DNA from: Apis mellifera
Taxonomy: Eukaryota; Arthropoda; Insecta; Hymenoptera; Apidae
Length of the DNA stretch: 64,000 bases
Direction of reading: 5' to 3'
Assembly: GCF_003254395.2 (NCBI RefSeq)
Contig: NC_037648.1
Span: 6,940,135 to 7,004,134 of the forward strand
Shown here: positions 1 through 22,314 of the stretch, piece after piece
Numbering within the stretch: the stretch's first letter is position 1
Layout of the letters: each line of letters opens with the position of its first letter
Made by a program: the position numbers and the translations under genes
Notes under the pieces: model-generated
Database searches by the model: none
What the model was told of the DNA's origin: nothing
What the model saw: only the letters and a program-made list of their open reading frames with translations

Positions 1-803
1 TTCTCTTGCAGTTTAGACGAGACACGAATTAAAAACAGACAGAAAACAAAAAAAACGATCGTCAAATATTTTTTAATTAAATTAACTGCCTATTTAATTT
101 TAAAATATTATCATATTAATATATTCACATATTAAATGTTTTAAGTTGAATTTTAAATATTTAGATTTATTAAATAAAATAAAATATGTATGACAAAATA
201 ATAATAAAAATAATTAATTTTATATATATACTTATTAAAATACACAGTACTTACAATTGAATATATAAAAGAAATAAGTTGCTTTACTGATGTAAAGACA
301 ATATTTATTATTTATATAAAATTAAATTACAAAATTTTATATAAAAAAATTTTTATAAACTTAAATATTATTGAAAAACTATAATCATAATTTTTCAAAA
401 ACATTTAATTATTTTTTTATTACAATACAAATATTACAATTATTATACATACATGTTATACATGTATTAAAAATATTTGTTGAGCAATTATAATAGCAAA
501 TACATTGGAATGTGTCTCGTCGCTGTACTCTTCCTGCACTCATTTTTCAAAGAAATTCAATAATCTTTATATGTTATATTCAATTTGTAATTATGCTATC
601 AATCAATAATAATGTAAAGATATTTATTAATAGATATTTGGCAGACTCTGTACATTTATGAATAAACTTTAATTGTAGGTATTTAAAAAATCCACTTATT
701 TATCCAAATCTTATAAACAACGCGTATGAATTGAATGTTACTAGAATTTGTTGTTATATATGTTAACTCATTTTACTCATAATTTATATAATTTACTCAT
801 AAT
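1..803. other. AT-rich flank downstream of GTF3C5
   Basis: No ORF of useful length. The segment follows the stop codon of the minus-strand TFIIIC gene and should hold its 3' UTR. At the extreme left edge, positions 2-11 read like a strong plus-strand splice acceptor (pyrimidine run then GCAG), after which one frame reaches a stop within seven codons. That could be the last exon of a convergent plus-strand gene lying left of the window, but the context is too short to decide. Otherwise only AT-rich sequence is seen. Confidence 0.3.
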
Positions 804-3630
804 TTACTTTTCTGTTATAGTATTAGATTCAATAGTAGTAGATTCAAGTTGATCATATTTTTCTTCATTTTCTTCTTCACTAGAGATAGAATTATTTTGT
901 TTCTTTCTTTTTTTAGTTTTAAACTTATTACGTTTTAATTTCATTTTATATTTACGCTTCCGAGGTAAAGATGTAGGATCTGTAAATGAAATATTTCATT
1001 AAAAAAATTATTAAAAAATAATACATATAACTAATTTTATAATAATTTTTTCTTTATGCAGTAATCTTTTTATTTTGATATTCTTTTTACAATAAATATT
1101 ATTATAATCATTATAAATATATGATAAATTAAATAATAAATTATCTATTTTTATTCTAAATTTTATTATTTCTAAAATTTATTGACATTTATTTTTGTCG
1201 TGTATAATTCAATACATGAAAAAAATAGATTGAAAAAAAATTTAATTTTATCAAAATTAATTTTTGATATAATAATAAAAATATTTTACGTTAAAAGATA
1301 ATTAAGATATTAATACATACGATCATCAGGAATATTCATTTGTTTTCTCAAAACAATTCGAACTTGTTTATTAATAATTTCTCTACATTGCACATCAAAA
1401 CCACTTGGTAGCCAGCCTCTTTTTTCATCGCATTTAGTACCAGGTAAAGGATCAGGTAATTTTGCTAACATTTCTTGTATTTCATCCACAAGAACATCAC
1501 AATACTATAAAAAAATCTTATATTTAAAATATAATATTTAAAATATAAAATATACAAATAATTCATAAAAATAATAAAATTATAATAAACCTGATAAAAC
1601 ATTTGTCTTGAAGGAGGTATTGTTCCTTCTCGATAGATATATACATTTTCATGTAAATCCTGTTCTTTTTTAGAATTTTGTTCTTGATTTGGAATTGTGT
1701 TTTGCACGATTGTTTTTTGTTTTGAAACTGGTGTTGATTTATATGGTAATGTATATTCTGAATAATTTCTTTTACATTTAACAGTTGATGTCAAACCATC
1801 TAAATAAGATAAACAACAAAGTAGTTAAAATTATTATATTATATTACTAATAGTAATATTTGAAAAACTTACGCATAGCTCTCACTCTATAATCTAAAAT
1901 TTGATATATTCTAGCAGAAATGTCATTTCTTGGATCATATCCTAATTTTACCCATAGAATTTTCCATGGACCATTCACAAAGTAATATGACACTGCAGGT
2001 AATAAAATTTTTAATTGCTGAGAAGAAAATTTAGTTTTATACATGATTGCATTCTTTGACCAAATTGGTCGTTCCTCAAAAATTTGACGTATCTGTTCAA
2101 AATGTACATTTTGAATAAATTTAACTTTCATGGCAGTTTCTATGCCTGCTGGTGCTTTAGAAGGAACTTCCGGTGTCGAAAAATCAACAAAATTCAAAAA
2201 TCCTGCTCGTCTTTTTCTAGTTTTTTCTGGAGATGAATTTACTTCGGTTTTTGGTATATATTGTTGTACTGTATCCATTCTGCTGAACGCAGCTGGTGGT
2301 AAAAAATAAGGTACATCATTCTTTAACCAAGAATAATGTGGCATATTACTCGGATAAATTTTGTCATATATACATTCTAATTTTTTTGGATCTTCTTTGC
2401 TTTGAGTTATAGGTAAATATTGAAAATCACAAAGATCTGAAAAATTATATTATAGATATATATTATAGACTTCTTAAATATAATATGAAAATACTTCAAT
2501 AAATTAAATTCTTTCCATTTTATGTAATACTTACTAGTAAATTTAAATTCTGTTTCAACTCGACCTAAAATTTGTAATTCTGGGAGTTCATAGTCTTTAT
2601 CTTCTGAAAGATCTTCATATTTATTACGATCAAATGTTGGTGCTATATTTTTTTTACATTTTGATAAATTTACATCATTTGCATCTAAAGATATATCTTC
2701 TAATTCTTTGATATTTTCACAATATAAATTCTCATGAGAAGGACCAGGTACAGCATCATCTAATATATTAAAGCTGCAATTTTGTACTTGATCAATTAAT
2801 TTAGTCATAACTTGATCTTGTTGATCTTTATCATTGCATTGAAATGCATTTTGAATTTCTGCTAAATTCATTTTATCTATATTATTTTTAGTATTTTTAT
2901 TATCATCAGTCATAGAATTATTTGTTGATTGTTTTTTTTTTTGTTTGGCTTCATCTTCTTCTAATTTTTTTATTCTAGATTTTTTAATTCTAACTCTAAG
3001 CAAGAAACCATTAGTTTTATGTCTATCAGCACAAGTTGGCTTACAATAAATATCATCTGGTCTAAATCTTAATTCTAAACGTCGATTTGGAGTATTCACT
3101 GCCTAAAATATATATATTAATCAAGTAATAATTATAATTATATTATAAATATTAAAAATTAATATTTTACAACCTTCTATAAGGAAATAACATACCGTTG
3201 ATATACTTTGAAGACCACCTAAAGTTTCTATAGCTCTGTCTGGATTAATGACATTTCCAGGATATTTAACACAGATAAACTTTTTATCAAACTTATGGCC
3301 TTCAGGAAGTATTGGTCCGACATACTCATTTTCAGGATGATTATCTTCCTTATCTTGATTTTTTTCTGCCTATATAAAATTTACAACAAATTAAATCTTT
3401 TTATAAAATATAATGTTTAAATTATTTAAAAAATAAATCTTATTAATAAAAGAAGAATTAAACATAAAATATTAATTTAATTTTACATTTTCATCATTAT
3501 TTATTTTTGAAATATTACAATAGGAATCATCGCTATCAATTTCTTTTTCATAATTATTGATCTTAAAATCTTCATCCTTATCATTTTGTATTTCAAAATT
3601 TTCGTCATCAGTATCACTTGATGTACTCAT
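804..3630 (-). CDS. GTF3C5: General transcription factor 3C polypeptide 5 (TFIIIC subunit, Tau95/Sfc1 family)
   Basis: Seven exons join in phase: 3630-3487, 3369-3196, 3102-2535, 2436-1873, 1799-1591, 1504-1321 and 979-804, giving 672 aa. The family is a subunit of TFIIIC, which binds the internal promoters of tRNA and 5S genes and recruits TFIIIB for RNA polymerase III. After an acidic N-terminus, exon 2 carries the family segment with KYPGNVINP and ETLGG. Exon 3 begins with the conserved LELRFRPDD block and CKPTCADRH, then a charged, low-complexity linker. Exon 4 holds the conserved core (PHYSWLKNDVPYFLPPAAF, then PIWSKNAI and GPWKILWVKLGYDPR). The C-terminus is lysine-rich, then acidic (SSEEENEEK). 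The human protein is about 150 residues shorter; the extra length is mostly the exon 3 linker. The first ATG of the acidic exon is taken as start. It is divergent from the MARCH-type gene. Family assignment is firm; exact ends of exons 1 and 7 are less so. Confidence 0.9.
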
Positions 3631-5181
3631 GTCACTTTTTTATATCAAATTCTTTAAGTTATAAATATATGTGTATATCTTTTTAAAAGATAAATTAATA
3701 ATATATCAATACTACAAATATCATAGTAATGAGAATATCATTATCATTAACATAAAATGATGTATCTATGTAAACTATTAAATTATTTTATATTTTATTA
3801 TAAAAATAAAATTATATTTTCATTTATCTTTCTTTGGCATATTTTTGAGTTTAATAAACTTGTATTATACTTGTATTTATAATTGTATATTATTATATTA
3901 TTGTATTATATTTATATATTGTATTTTAAATATTAATAATTATATGCTGAAAAATTATTATATTTTAGACATTTTATATCTTATAAAATAATAATGAATA
4001 TCACGTTCACACTCCTATTTTTATTTTTGAGGTTAGATTCACAATGAACTTGATTATTTTAGGTTAGAAATATATCACGTGAATTATTCGAATTCTCTAA
4101 TTACAGATTTTAAAAATTTTAGAAATTTAATCTTAAAGAAAGAAATTTTTTTATTTCTCTTTTATACAAGACTATATAATATATAAAAAATATATATATT
4201 TTAAATATTATTAATATAATATTTTAAATATTATTTGAAAAATAACATTTTATAAATAATTGCACAAATTTATATAATTTAAATTTTCAATTTGTAAAAT
4301 TAAATATATGTTAACAATAAAGTTGAAATTAAAAAATATTTTTATAATTTTAATATGTATATATATATATCTATTACATCTTATATCTATTATATTATCT
4401 TTTTAATTGATTTTAAAAATAAATTTTAAATTTCAAATAAAATATTATAATTTAATATTCATTATAATTATTAATATTATTATTAATATTAAAAAATGAT
4501 TTTTGATCCTTATTAAAAGAAAAAAAGAATATATATAGATATATATATATATATATATATATATCTTATATATATATTAATATTGTACATATAATAAAAT
4601 AAAATATATCGAACTAATAAATAAAGAAAATAAAAAAAATAATAATACAATATAATAATATATAAGAAACAAATAATAATAAATGTAATTTATTTGAAAA
4701 TCTTAAATTTATTGTAAAATTATAAATATGAAAATAATAAATAAACTATTTCACAATATATCAGGTTAATATCTCAACCCTTGTATCTTTAAACAATATA
4801 TGATTTCTTCACTAATAGTAAATTTATTTGAAAATAAAACAATAATAATATGTTTAAACAATTACTATCATATATTGTTTCTATTTCATTACAATAAATA
4901 AAATATAAATATTCAAAATTAACATTCTAACAGCTTGTTTCATTGTTATAAATCAGGATTTCCTAACACGGTTAATTCTTAAAGGTAAGAATCAAAACAT
5001 TTCAGTGATTACGTCCAAAATGAAAACATCGATTTGATCGATGATCGAAGTTTGACTTTTGATTTCTGTGACAAAGCAACCGGTTAATTTCATCTGGACG
5101 AGGCTACAACGACGTCCGGCAACGAACGTATAGCCGGCGATAATTCCTCGATAATAGCTCGATAACGGGTCTCATTGTCCC
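3631..5181. promoter_or_regulatory. Shared upstream region of divergent GTF3C5 and MARCH-type genes
   Basis: About 1.5 kb separate the two start codons. The GTF3C5 side (about 3980-4090) has two GGTTAG motifs (near 4031 and 4062) in a slightly less AT-biased patch. The middle (4100-4900) is AT-rich with a short AT tract near 4540-4566. The MARCH side (about 4920-5181) becomes clearly more GC-rich and probably holds its promoter and 5' UTR, including the perfect inverted repeat CATCGAT-TTG-ATCGATG at 5027-5043. No TATA box could be singled out in such AT-rich DNA. Transcription start sites are not known. Confidence 0.5.
5027..5043. promoter_or_regulatory. ATCGAT inverted repeat upstream of the MARCH-type gene
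   Basis: CATCGAT, a three-base spacer (TTG), then ATCGATG: seven bases perfectly inverted, about 140 bp before the start codon. The ATCGAT core resembles DREF/BEAF-type housekeeping promoter elements of flies, but that function is only inferred here. Confidence 0.35.
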
Positions 5182-13598
<8,417 letters not shown>

Positions 13599-16500
13599 AT
13601 AATAAGCATTAAAAATAAATAATTTAGATTTTAAAAGATCATATAATTTAGATTTTGAAAAAAAAACGAGTCGACTGAATAAAAAATTTTTAATAGTTTT
13701 TATTGAAAAACTATTAAATCCTTTAAAAGTTGTAATTCATTATATATTAATTTTGAAAAACTCTTATCTTATATTGTTCTTGAAATAATTTCTCTAAGAA
13801 TTATTAAAATTATTTCATCGACTCAATATCAAATATTAGTATTGTAAATAAAAATATTACTATTAAGGATATAGATATATTCTGGTCGAATCTGTGATTC
13901 AACAATTCAATTTTGCATATTATCGTCCTAAAACACGAAATAATTTTATTTAAAACACATTTATTAACCTCATGAATGCGTTAATATTGTAAATTGTTAT
14001 TGCTTAATATTAATAAGTGTTCAAATAATGAAGTACCTGAATCAAGAGATAAAGCATAGTTTTATCGATGACTTAAAAAGTCAATTTACACATTTCTTGA
14101 AATTTAAAAAACAAATGAAAATCTGCTTACTAATCTTTAGAAATACTAAATAAAAAATATTTAATTATATTCAAATTTCAAGGAATTTTCAATAATATTT
14201 ATTAACTTAAAAAATGCTTTTCTCTTATGTGATATTGATATATTTACTTTTTTTATTTTAAGTTGAAAAGTATAATAACAAAATATGGCTGAGAACAATT
14301 TCACATATGCATTTTATCTTATCTTTGTACTAAGATTATTTAATTAATAATGATATATATTAGAATTAATAATTTATTTTTATTTATCATTAATGTCGAT
14401 AGTTAAACTCTATCTTTTATATAGAGCCTCCTAACTCAGTAAATTGCGTGCAATTTTTTATACATGTATTTTTTTAGAAATGAATGCAAGAAAGTTTTTG
14501 ATACCGATATATTTTTTTGTAATTAAATATTAAAAATTTCTAATGATACAGTGAAAATAATATAAACTTTTATATGACTTTTAAAAAAACATTTATTTTT
14601 CATTTATTTATTTACCATTCAATCATAATTTATCCAATTTTTTTTGTATTGAAAAATATTGTATCAGTTATGAATTTTTTTTTTACATTTAATTTATAAT
14701 AATATTTTAATAATATAAAAATTCTAATAAAATTGTAATATGTAAATATAAATTTCCTAAAAATTTATTTATTAAAATATTAAAAAAAAATAATATATTT
14801 AATTAATCATTCTTATAATTATTTATTACTTATCATCTATAAATATTGTTCAATTTGTATTGTACAATAAGCTTAAAATCTGTTGAAATTATAAACAATG
14901 AATAAGAATCAAAAAAAATTATTTACCTTATTTGTAAATAAATAACTTAATTACATGAAAAAAAAATTTATTCAAATTCATTTAGAAAAAAATTTATAAA
15001 TGAATAATATTATTTTATACAAATTTTTCATGTAAAAATAAATATAAATTAAAAATAAGAAAATTATTTACAACATAAAAATTTATGCATTTTTACATAA
15101 TAAATTGTTACACAAATATAGATTATTCAATCAAATTATAAAAAAGATTCTAATATAAATTATTATAACGAAAATAAATCATTTTATATTGTAGAATGAA
15201 TAATTATATATCGAAAGAATTATTAAAATTTATAATTTTTATTACAATATAAAAATATTCAATTCTTTAATTATTTTTTCATTAAAATTTATTACAAAAT
15301 ACTTTTAGATTAAGTAAAAAAAAATTTTTGAAAAATTAAAAAAAATGTTGATCGTTGATTAATCATGTTATTAACAAATATACTAAAATTATAGAATTAA
15401 AGTTGAAAAAGGATAGAACTTCTTAGAAACTATAATCAATTTTTATTCAATTGACCTTCAACTTTCTAAGAAACTCATATATGCAAATCATGGGAACAGT
15501 TTAACAAGCTTTAATAGTACATAAAAAATAAATTTAATATGACTAATCGTTTATTATGACGTGGTACATATGTATATAGAAATATTAAAAAGAAAAAAAA
15601 TATGAAAACAAATATACATATGATAAAATCAAAAAAAAAAATTTTTTTTAATTAAATTTTATATAATATTTATAATATTTTTATTCATTATTGTATTAAT
15701 TTAATTGAGAATTTCAATGAAATTAATTAACGTGATTGAAACATCAAAATATTTTATTTTTAATGTTATTTTTTTTTCATAAAAATTTTTTTATATATGA
15801 AATTTTAAGTGAATTAATTAGATTAATAATTTTTAATATTTAATATTATATCAATCTAATTTTGAAAGATCATAAATATTTCCTGACATTAGAAACGAGG
15901 AAATATAATATGAATATTTTCCGTACTTCTTAAAATTTGCATGTGAATATTGATTTTCACGGTCAAATATTAAAACCGAAGAAAATATCAAAGATATTAA
16001 ATAAATATAAAATTAAAATAATATTAAAAAATAAATAAAAATTCTTAAATAAATATAAATAATTAAATAATGAAGTTATAATTAATATATGAATATATAA
16101 AAGTATTGATGAAAAGAATTTAGATCTATTTTGAAATGTATATCAGTCTCCAATATATATAGCAATAAAATAATAACATTACACAAATAATATTTAAAAA
16201 AATTTGTCTATCGAAAAATATATTATTATTTTTTGCATTAAATATTTTTATTGTGTAAAAATATATGTGTATATAAATATATAATGTGTAAAATTATTTA
16301 AATTAAAAAATTATTTGATATTTATATATATTATAATAAATAGTTAAAATTAAAATCTGAATAATTATTTTTAAATAATAATCCTTATTCTAATAATACT
16401 CGAAAATATAATATTTAATAATAACATTATAATACGTAATAATATTTAAAAAGCGTAATTTAAATTCTTAAAAATTTTACTATTTCAATTAGTAATTATT

Positions 16501-17278
16501 CGATTTCTACAAATATCTAATAAATTAATAATAATAGATATTATTTTCAATTTTTCAATTATCTTATAATTCATATATTATTATTAATTAATATTTTATT
16601 AACGTTCAAATAAAAAAATAATCGCATCAACAATGTCATATGTCCTCGAATAATAGAAGTTCCTGTTTCTTATTAATGAAATAATCATTATTTTTACTAT
16701 ATAGTTATAGTTATTCATTAACATTAGATTAAATTATTGTTTTATTTGAAAAGAGAAATGAAATGTCAATCTTATCAAATCATAAAATGATAATGTTATT
16801 GATCTTATATACTTTTTAAATATATAATTTATGTGTACTAATATACATTTCAAGATTAAATGCGTCAAGAATATAATTTCTAAAAAAAAATTTCCAAAAA
16901 AAATTTAAGCAAAGCATATATCAAATAAATGAACAGAGCCAAATATGAATAAAAAATATTTATATTTTTAAATTTTTCAAATATTCAATTTATTTTTTTA
17001 TTTTTTAAATTTTCAGTTGTCAAAGACGAATAATAATATTAAATCCAAAATTTTTTATTTTTATATAATATCAACAATATTTAATAGAATAATTATTACA
17101 ATTAAAAAAAAATGATTAATTTTCATTGATAATAAACAATAAAATACACAATTTATTGATACATTATTGTTTTAAAATTTTCGATTAAAATTTTTTCTAT
17201 CTAATCTGAAATATAGGCAGAATTAAATATGCATTTTTATTGAATAAAACAATATAAAATTTTATTTATTTATTCATA

Positions 17279-17314
<36 letters not shown>

Positions 17315-18900
17315 CAATATGAATTTATATTATATAATATATCTAAAAAATTTAGATATATTATATGCAATAAGTAATAAATTATTAAAAATAAATAAAT
17401 TTTTCTTTGCTTTTGCTATTCTTATATATATACTATTCTTATATATATATACTCGACCATTCAATATTATTATTTTTTTTTCAATTATTAATATTATGTT
17501 GATGTTAATATCTGAAAACAACATTCAAAAGATAACATACATAAATTTTTTTTTTAGTACAATTAAAAAAATTAAATAAACTTTTGTATATTTAAATTTT
17601 TTATATACCAAATTTTTATTTATTAATTTTTATTCAAAAAATTTCTCGAAAATTAAACTTCGATAATTCGAAGTTTTTCTCTTGAAATTCGAAGTATAAA
17701 GATTTGTTTGATTTTTTTAGATGATAAAATAATATCATGATTAATCATTCAATTTTTAAGAATATTTTAAAAATTTCTGAAATAATTTTGATGTTATGTT
17801 AGTGATTTTATGTATAATTTTTATGTAAAAAATTAAAATATTACAATTTTTATTTGAAAAATCCATTAAGTTAACTATGATATACATATTACATATTATA
17901 TATTTTACATAGTCCTTACACAGTATTTTGATGTTTCTTCTGATTTTGTATCTGATATTCAATGAATATTTAATGTTTAGAAAATTATATCCTGTGAATC
18001 AAAACGGAATAAAAATTAGTAAATACTAACAATGTTAATATTGCAAAGTAACATAATATGTTCGATTTGCATTTTTATTTTTTTTTTATGAATTAAAATA
18101 TGAATTAATAAGTAATAAAATAATAAATTATTTATTAATTAGAGTTTATTTATGATTTATTTAAATTAGAGTAGACTAAAATAATTTAAATTAAATAAAT
18201 TTAATATTTAAATTAATAAATATATTTAAATTAAACATTATTAAAATAAATTAAATTAATTTTGTATTTTATATTTATAATAAATTTTAATTTTGCTCTA
18301 AAATTTTATCTATAATTTTAGTATATGAAAAGACTGAATATTTTCACATTTTTTAGAAATATTTTCTGTTTTCTAAACAAATATTAATAGAATCTAAATA
18401 AAAATAGAAATTAAACGTAACTAACCAATTGTTTTTACAAAGAAAAGTTTTTAATTTTATCTAAAATTTTTTTTGTTCGTATATAATTATATATTCGATT
18501 ATATATCTATATATCTATATAATTAAATATTCCTAAAAATATGAAGATAAATTATTGAAAAAAATTATCTTTATTGATTATCTTATTATAAAATTATCAT
18601 TTTATTCATATTTTGTTTATATCAAGATATTCTACAGGAAATGTTACCATCTCAATCTGATATTTTTTTAAATTTTAATCCTATATTGTATAATAATATA
18701 TAAAAATTGTTGATTGTATAATAAAATATAAAAAATTTGATTTTAATATTTTTTTTCTTATTCTTTTATAACGATTTTTAAAGAATCGCTTGAGAAAACA
18801 ACTCTCTAAATCGTAAATTCTTCTCATAGATTTTAGAAATTTCAAAGATTTAAAATTATAAATCGACTAGATATAATATAACAAATAAAAAAAAAACGAT
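13599..18900. other. Gene-free AT-rich region
   Basis: The first few hundred bases should hold the MARCH 3' UTR (an AATAAA lies at about 13677). The rest is AT-rich with no ORF of convincing composition. An 86-codon frame at 17319-17579 is hydrophobic only because its codons are AT-rich. A short AT-dinucleotide tract lies at 17285-17312. A small less AT-biased patch is seen near 16620-16700. Nothing else was recognised. Confidence 0.5.
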
Positions 18901-19270
18901 AGAAAAAAAGGAAACAATGGAAAAGCTTGGTAAATCATATTTCAGGGGAGTAACTCGTTGTCACGGAGATGATGCATGTCATTGGAAAACGGGCGTGGTT
19001 ACCTAAACGACTTACCTTGTAAGAATTATGTATGGAGGTATGAGAGTAAAGCAGCTGTATCGTGGATATGTAAATAATTTAATTAGCATCAACGGTATAC
19101 TGACATTTTCCAACTTGTATACTCGAACATTTTCATCGTTTTCGTTCAAGAAATGAAGAGGGATCGTTGATTATAGCTCATTTGACTAACGAATTATGCA
19201 AACACGCTAGGATAAAGTCTTGCGAAAGAAGTAGTTTCTTTCTAATATATCGACTCAGATTTACGATGAT
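18901..19270. promoter_or_regulatory. Isolated GC-enriched non-coding island between genes
   Basis: About 350 bp with far more G and C than the surrounding desert. It includes GGGCGTGGTTACC (about 18990-19003, a CACCC/KLF-like motif) and TTTAATTAGC near 19078-19087 (a homeodomain-like core). A plus-strand acceptor-like TTTCAG precedes the GGGGAG near 18952, and a donor-like TTGTAAGAA lies near 19018-19026. No long ORF is convincing. It may be an enhancer, a non-coding exon of the AK5 gene, or an unannotated ncRNA; the sequence alone does not decide. Confidence 0.35.
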
Positions 19271-21354
19271 TATAACTTATGCTATTTTTATATTCAATGA
19301 AAAATTTATTATTATCGAAAAGAAAGATTTGCAAGAAAGAAATTTATTTTTATAATTAACTTTTTTAACTGGTGATTTCAAAACATGGTGATTGAGTTAA
19401 AAGTAACCTGTAAATTCAAACTTATCTGATTCTCTTCATTCTCCCTGCTAAGTGAATTGGTATTAAAAATGATCCAAAAAAAATTCAAATAACTAATGCA
19501 ATAAATAAAAATTATTTATTGTTAATTATTTATTCTCACATCATGTCATTGTTGTGCATTATACAGTTTTTATATCAATAATGTAATAAATAAGCAACTA
19601 GTGGATATTCATTATTATATATAAATATATTAGGATCTATATTTTTTAAATTTTATACTGAATTATCGAAACAGAAACTTCATATTTTAAGTCTATATTT
19701 TTACATTATATAATATTATATAATATCTTATCAAATTAACTTATCAAAGAAAAAGATGATAATGTAAAATCCTGCTGATAAATTAATTCTCTAAAAAATC
19801 AATATTAGGGTAATAATATCTGTAATTTTATACATAGTATATTTAGATATAACTCAAAATATATCATTTTATGCATTGCATATAAAAATTAATATATTTA
19901 TAATTTTTAGCAAAATAACATATACATAATAATATGAATATAAATAAATATGTATATTAATAATAATAAAAATAATAATTATATTAAGTTTTTTAAATTC
20001 ATGATATGCAAAATTATTTGTATTAAAAAAATATCGATAATTTAGAGAATTCTTAATTCCAATATGATGATTCCATATAGAACTTTCTGATCGATAAAAA
20101 AATTACTTTATGTATAATCTATTATGCTCTATATGTATATATATATATATATATGATTAAATATTCAGAAGTATGTATAATTTCTTTTTTGCTTTATCAT
20201 TTTTCTCTCATTTTTGTGAATAAAATTCATATATCAATATTATATATCATCCAATGACTACGAAAAGAAAGGAATTGTGAAATAAAAAAAGATCACATTT
20301 CCGCAATTGCCAATCGTAACACAAATAATTGGGAATTGTACTTGTAATTCAAAAAATAAAAACGTGCGCAGGCCATTAAAATCTTAATTTAATATATTAT
20401 AATATCTAATATTTCATGTAAATTATAGTTAAACATTGTAAATAAAATTATTTAAACGAAACAATATTATGGATTTTTCATTTTTTATATTTTTAATATA
20501 ATTTTTTGATAAAACATTTATATATAATATTTTATTAAATGATATTTTGATCTTTTTACTTGTAGAATATATTGACAAGATTTCTGTAGAAAAACTTGGA
20601 TCATGTTTTATGTATAATACTGCTAAAAACAATTGATTCGATAAATATAATTGACTTTAATGATAATACATCAGTTAGAATAATTTACTATTGCAATAAG
20701 AAAATGTTTTCACATAGTGACTAATAATATTAATCGAATGCAACATGCTATATACATCTTTATATTGCGTATAACTTCTAATAACTATTTTAGAAAAGAA
20801 ATTCAATCGATAGATGAATTTCATAAGAATATAAAATACAACATTCTTTCTATCAATATAACTTTTCTTTTTTAAAATAATACAATTTTGAAATTTGAAA
20901 TTTTAAAAATAGATAATTTTTATTATATATTGTAATTATATATTGTAATAATAATTATAATATAATAATGTATTAAGAAAATTGCAATATAATATAATAA
21001 TATATTAAGTATTAAGAAAAGTATTAAGTAAAAAGAAATTTATTTTAAAAATTTCTTCTTTTATTTCAATCACATTCAATGTTTTTTACCTTTATTTTGA
21101 GCTTTAAAAAGAGGAATAATCAGTAATAACGCAGTAGAAATATGATCCAAGAATTAGACAGCAGGCATCACACATTACAATATTGAATATTTTCTAGTTT
21201 TAGTGTGTTTTCTAGTTTCTAGTTTCTAATTTTTTTTAGTTTTAATAATAAATTATATATTTAATAATAAATAATTATTATACAAAATGAAATTTTATAT
21301 AGTGAATATAATAATGAATAATATATATAATCATATTATTTATAAAAATTACAT

Positions 21355-21402
21355 CGATTATAATAATCATAATAATAATCATAATAATCATAATCATAAT
21401 TG
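21355..21402. repeat. AAT/CAT-rich simple repeat
   Basis: Irregular reiteration of AATAATCAT-type units, which in one frame encodes an Asn/His run. This is simple-sequence slippage rather than a gene. Confidence 0.8.
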
Positions 21403-22056
21403 TATATATTTTTGCTATAAAGTGTTTAATAAAAATAGTAGTTTAATAAAAATTTTGTTCAAATTTTTTAAAATATGTTAAAAAATAAATAAAAAATAAA
21501 AATCAAAAAATTTGATTTCAATAAAGTTTAACACAAAAAATTTATATTAATCTAATGCAATTGGACCATAGAGTCTTCAAGTATAATATATTATATTATT
21601 TCTACATTAAACACAGAAATTAATTATAGAAATTTAGTTCATTTTCAAAATTTTTTTTTATTGAAATAAATTTTTATTTAAATAATTATTCAAATAAAAT
21701 TTTTAAACAATTAAATTTTTATATTTTTCAAATATATTTTTTGTATTTTATCTTAAATAATATTTTTTAAATAATAATATTGTAATATTACAAATATATG
21801 TGAAAGATATATTAAAATTTATTATTTTATTCAATATTTAGATATTCGATTTCATTACTAAAATATAAAGATTCATTTCTTTACGATGAAATGATTTCTT
21901 GATGAAAAATTTTCATTCTTTAAAACTTTTTTTTTTAAATAATTACATTATTTAAAGCTAAATATGTTCTTTTAATTCGCGCTTTTACAATCTGAGGTTA
22001 AATCTGTTTCTTATATGCAAAATATTAATATATTCGTGCGTCATACGTCTTACAGG

Positions 22057-22314
22057 ATCGATTCTAGATATTGAGATAAACACAAAAATTGATATATGAA
22101 AATATCGAATGAAGATTATTCATAAGTTATTCATTACTAATAAATTAATATAATTAAAGTTTACATTAGATGAAATGAGGATAGAGATAAAGTGAGAACA
22201 GTAAAATAATATTTTTATCTTATTTTATCGAATACAAATTTTAATTGCTTATAATTTAATAAATAAGCGACATTTTTATATATTAATTTGTGTATTAATT
22301 TCTCTAGAATAGAT
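22057..22314. mobile_element. Palindromic MITE-like element, copy B
   Basis: The left end ATCGATTCTAGA (22057-22068) is matched at 11 of 12 bases by the reverse complement of the right end (22303-22314). Next come CACAAAAATTGATATATGAA on the left and the inverted TTTTTATATATTAATTTGTG on the right. The inner arms include GATGAAATGAGGATAGAGAT facing ATCTTATTTTATC and TTATAATTTAATAAATAAG. Length is 258 bp with no coding capacity. Confidence 0.6.

Noticed and set aside
4000..4080. GGTTAG motifs as interstitial telomeric repeats (TTAGG)
   Set aside because: Only two separated copies occur, not a tandem array.
17319..17579. 86-codon hydrophobic ORF, briefly considered as a mitochondrial-DNA insertion
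   Set aside because: Composition is explained by AT-rich codons (Ile, Asn, Tyr, Phe, Lys) and no mitochondrial protein motif is recognisable.
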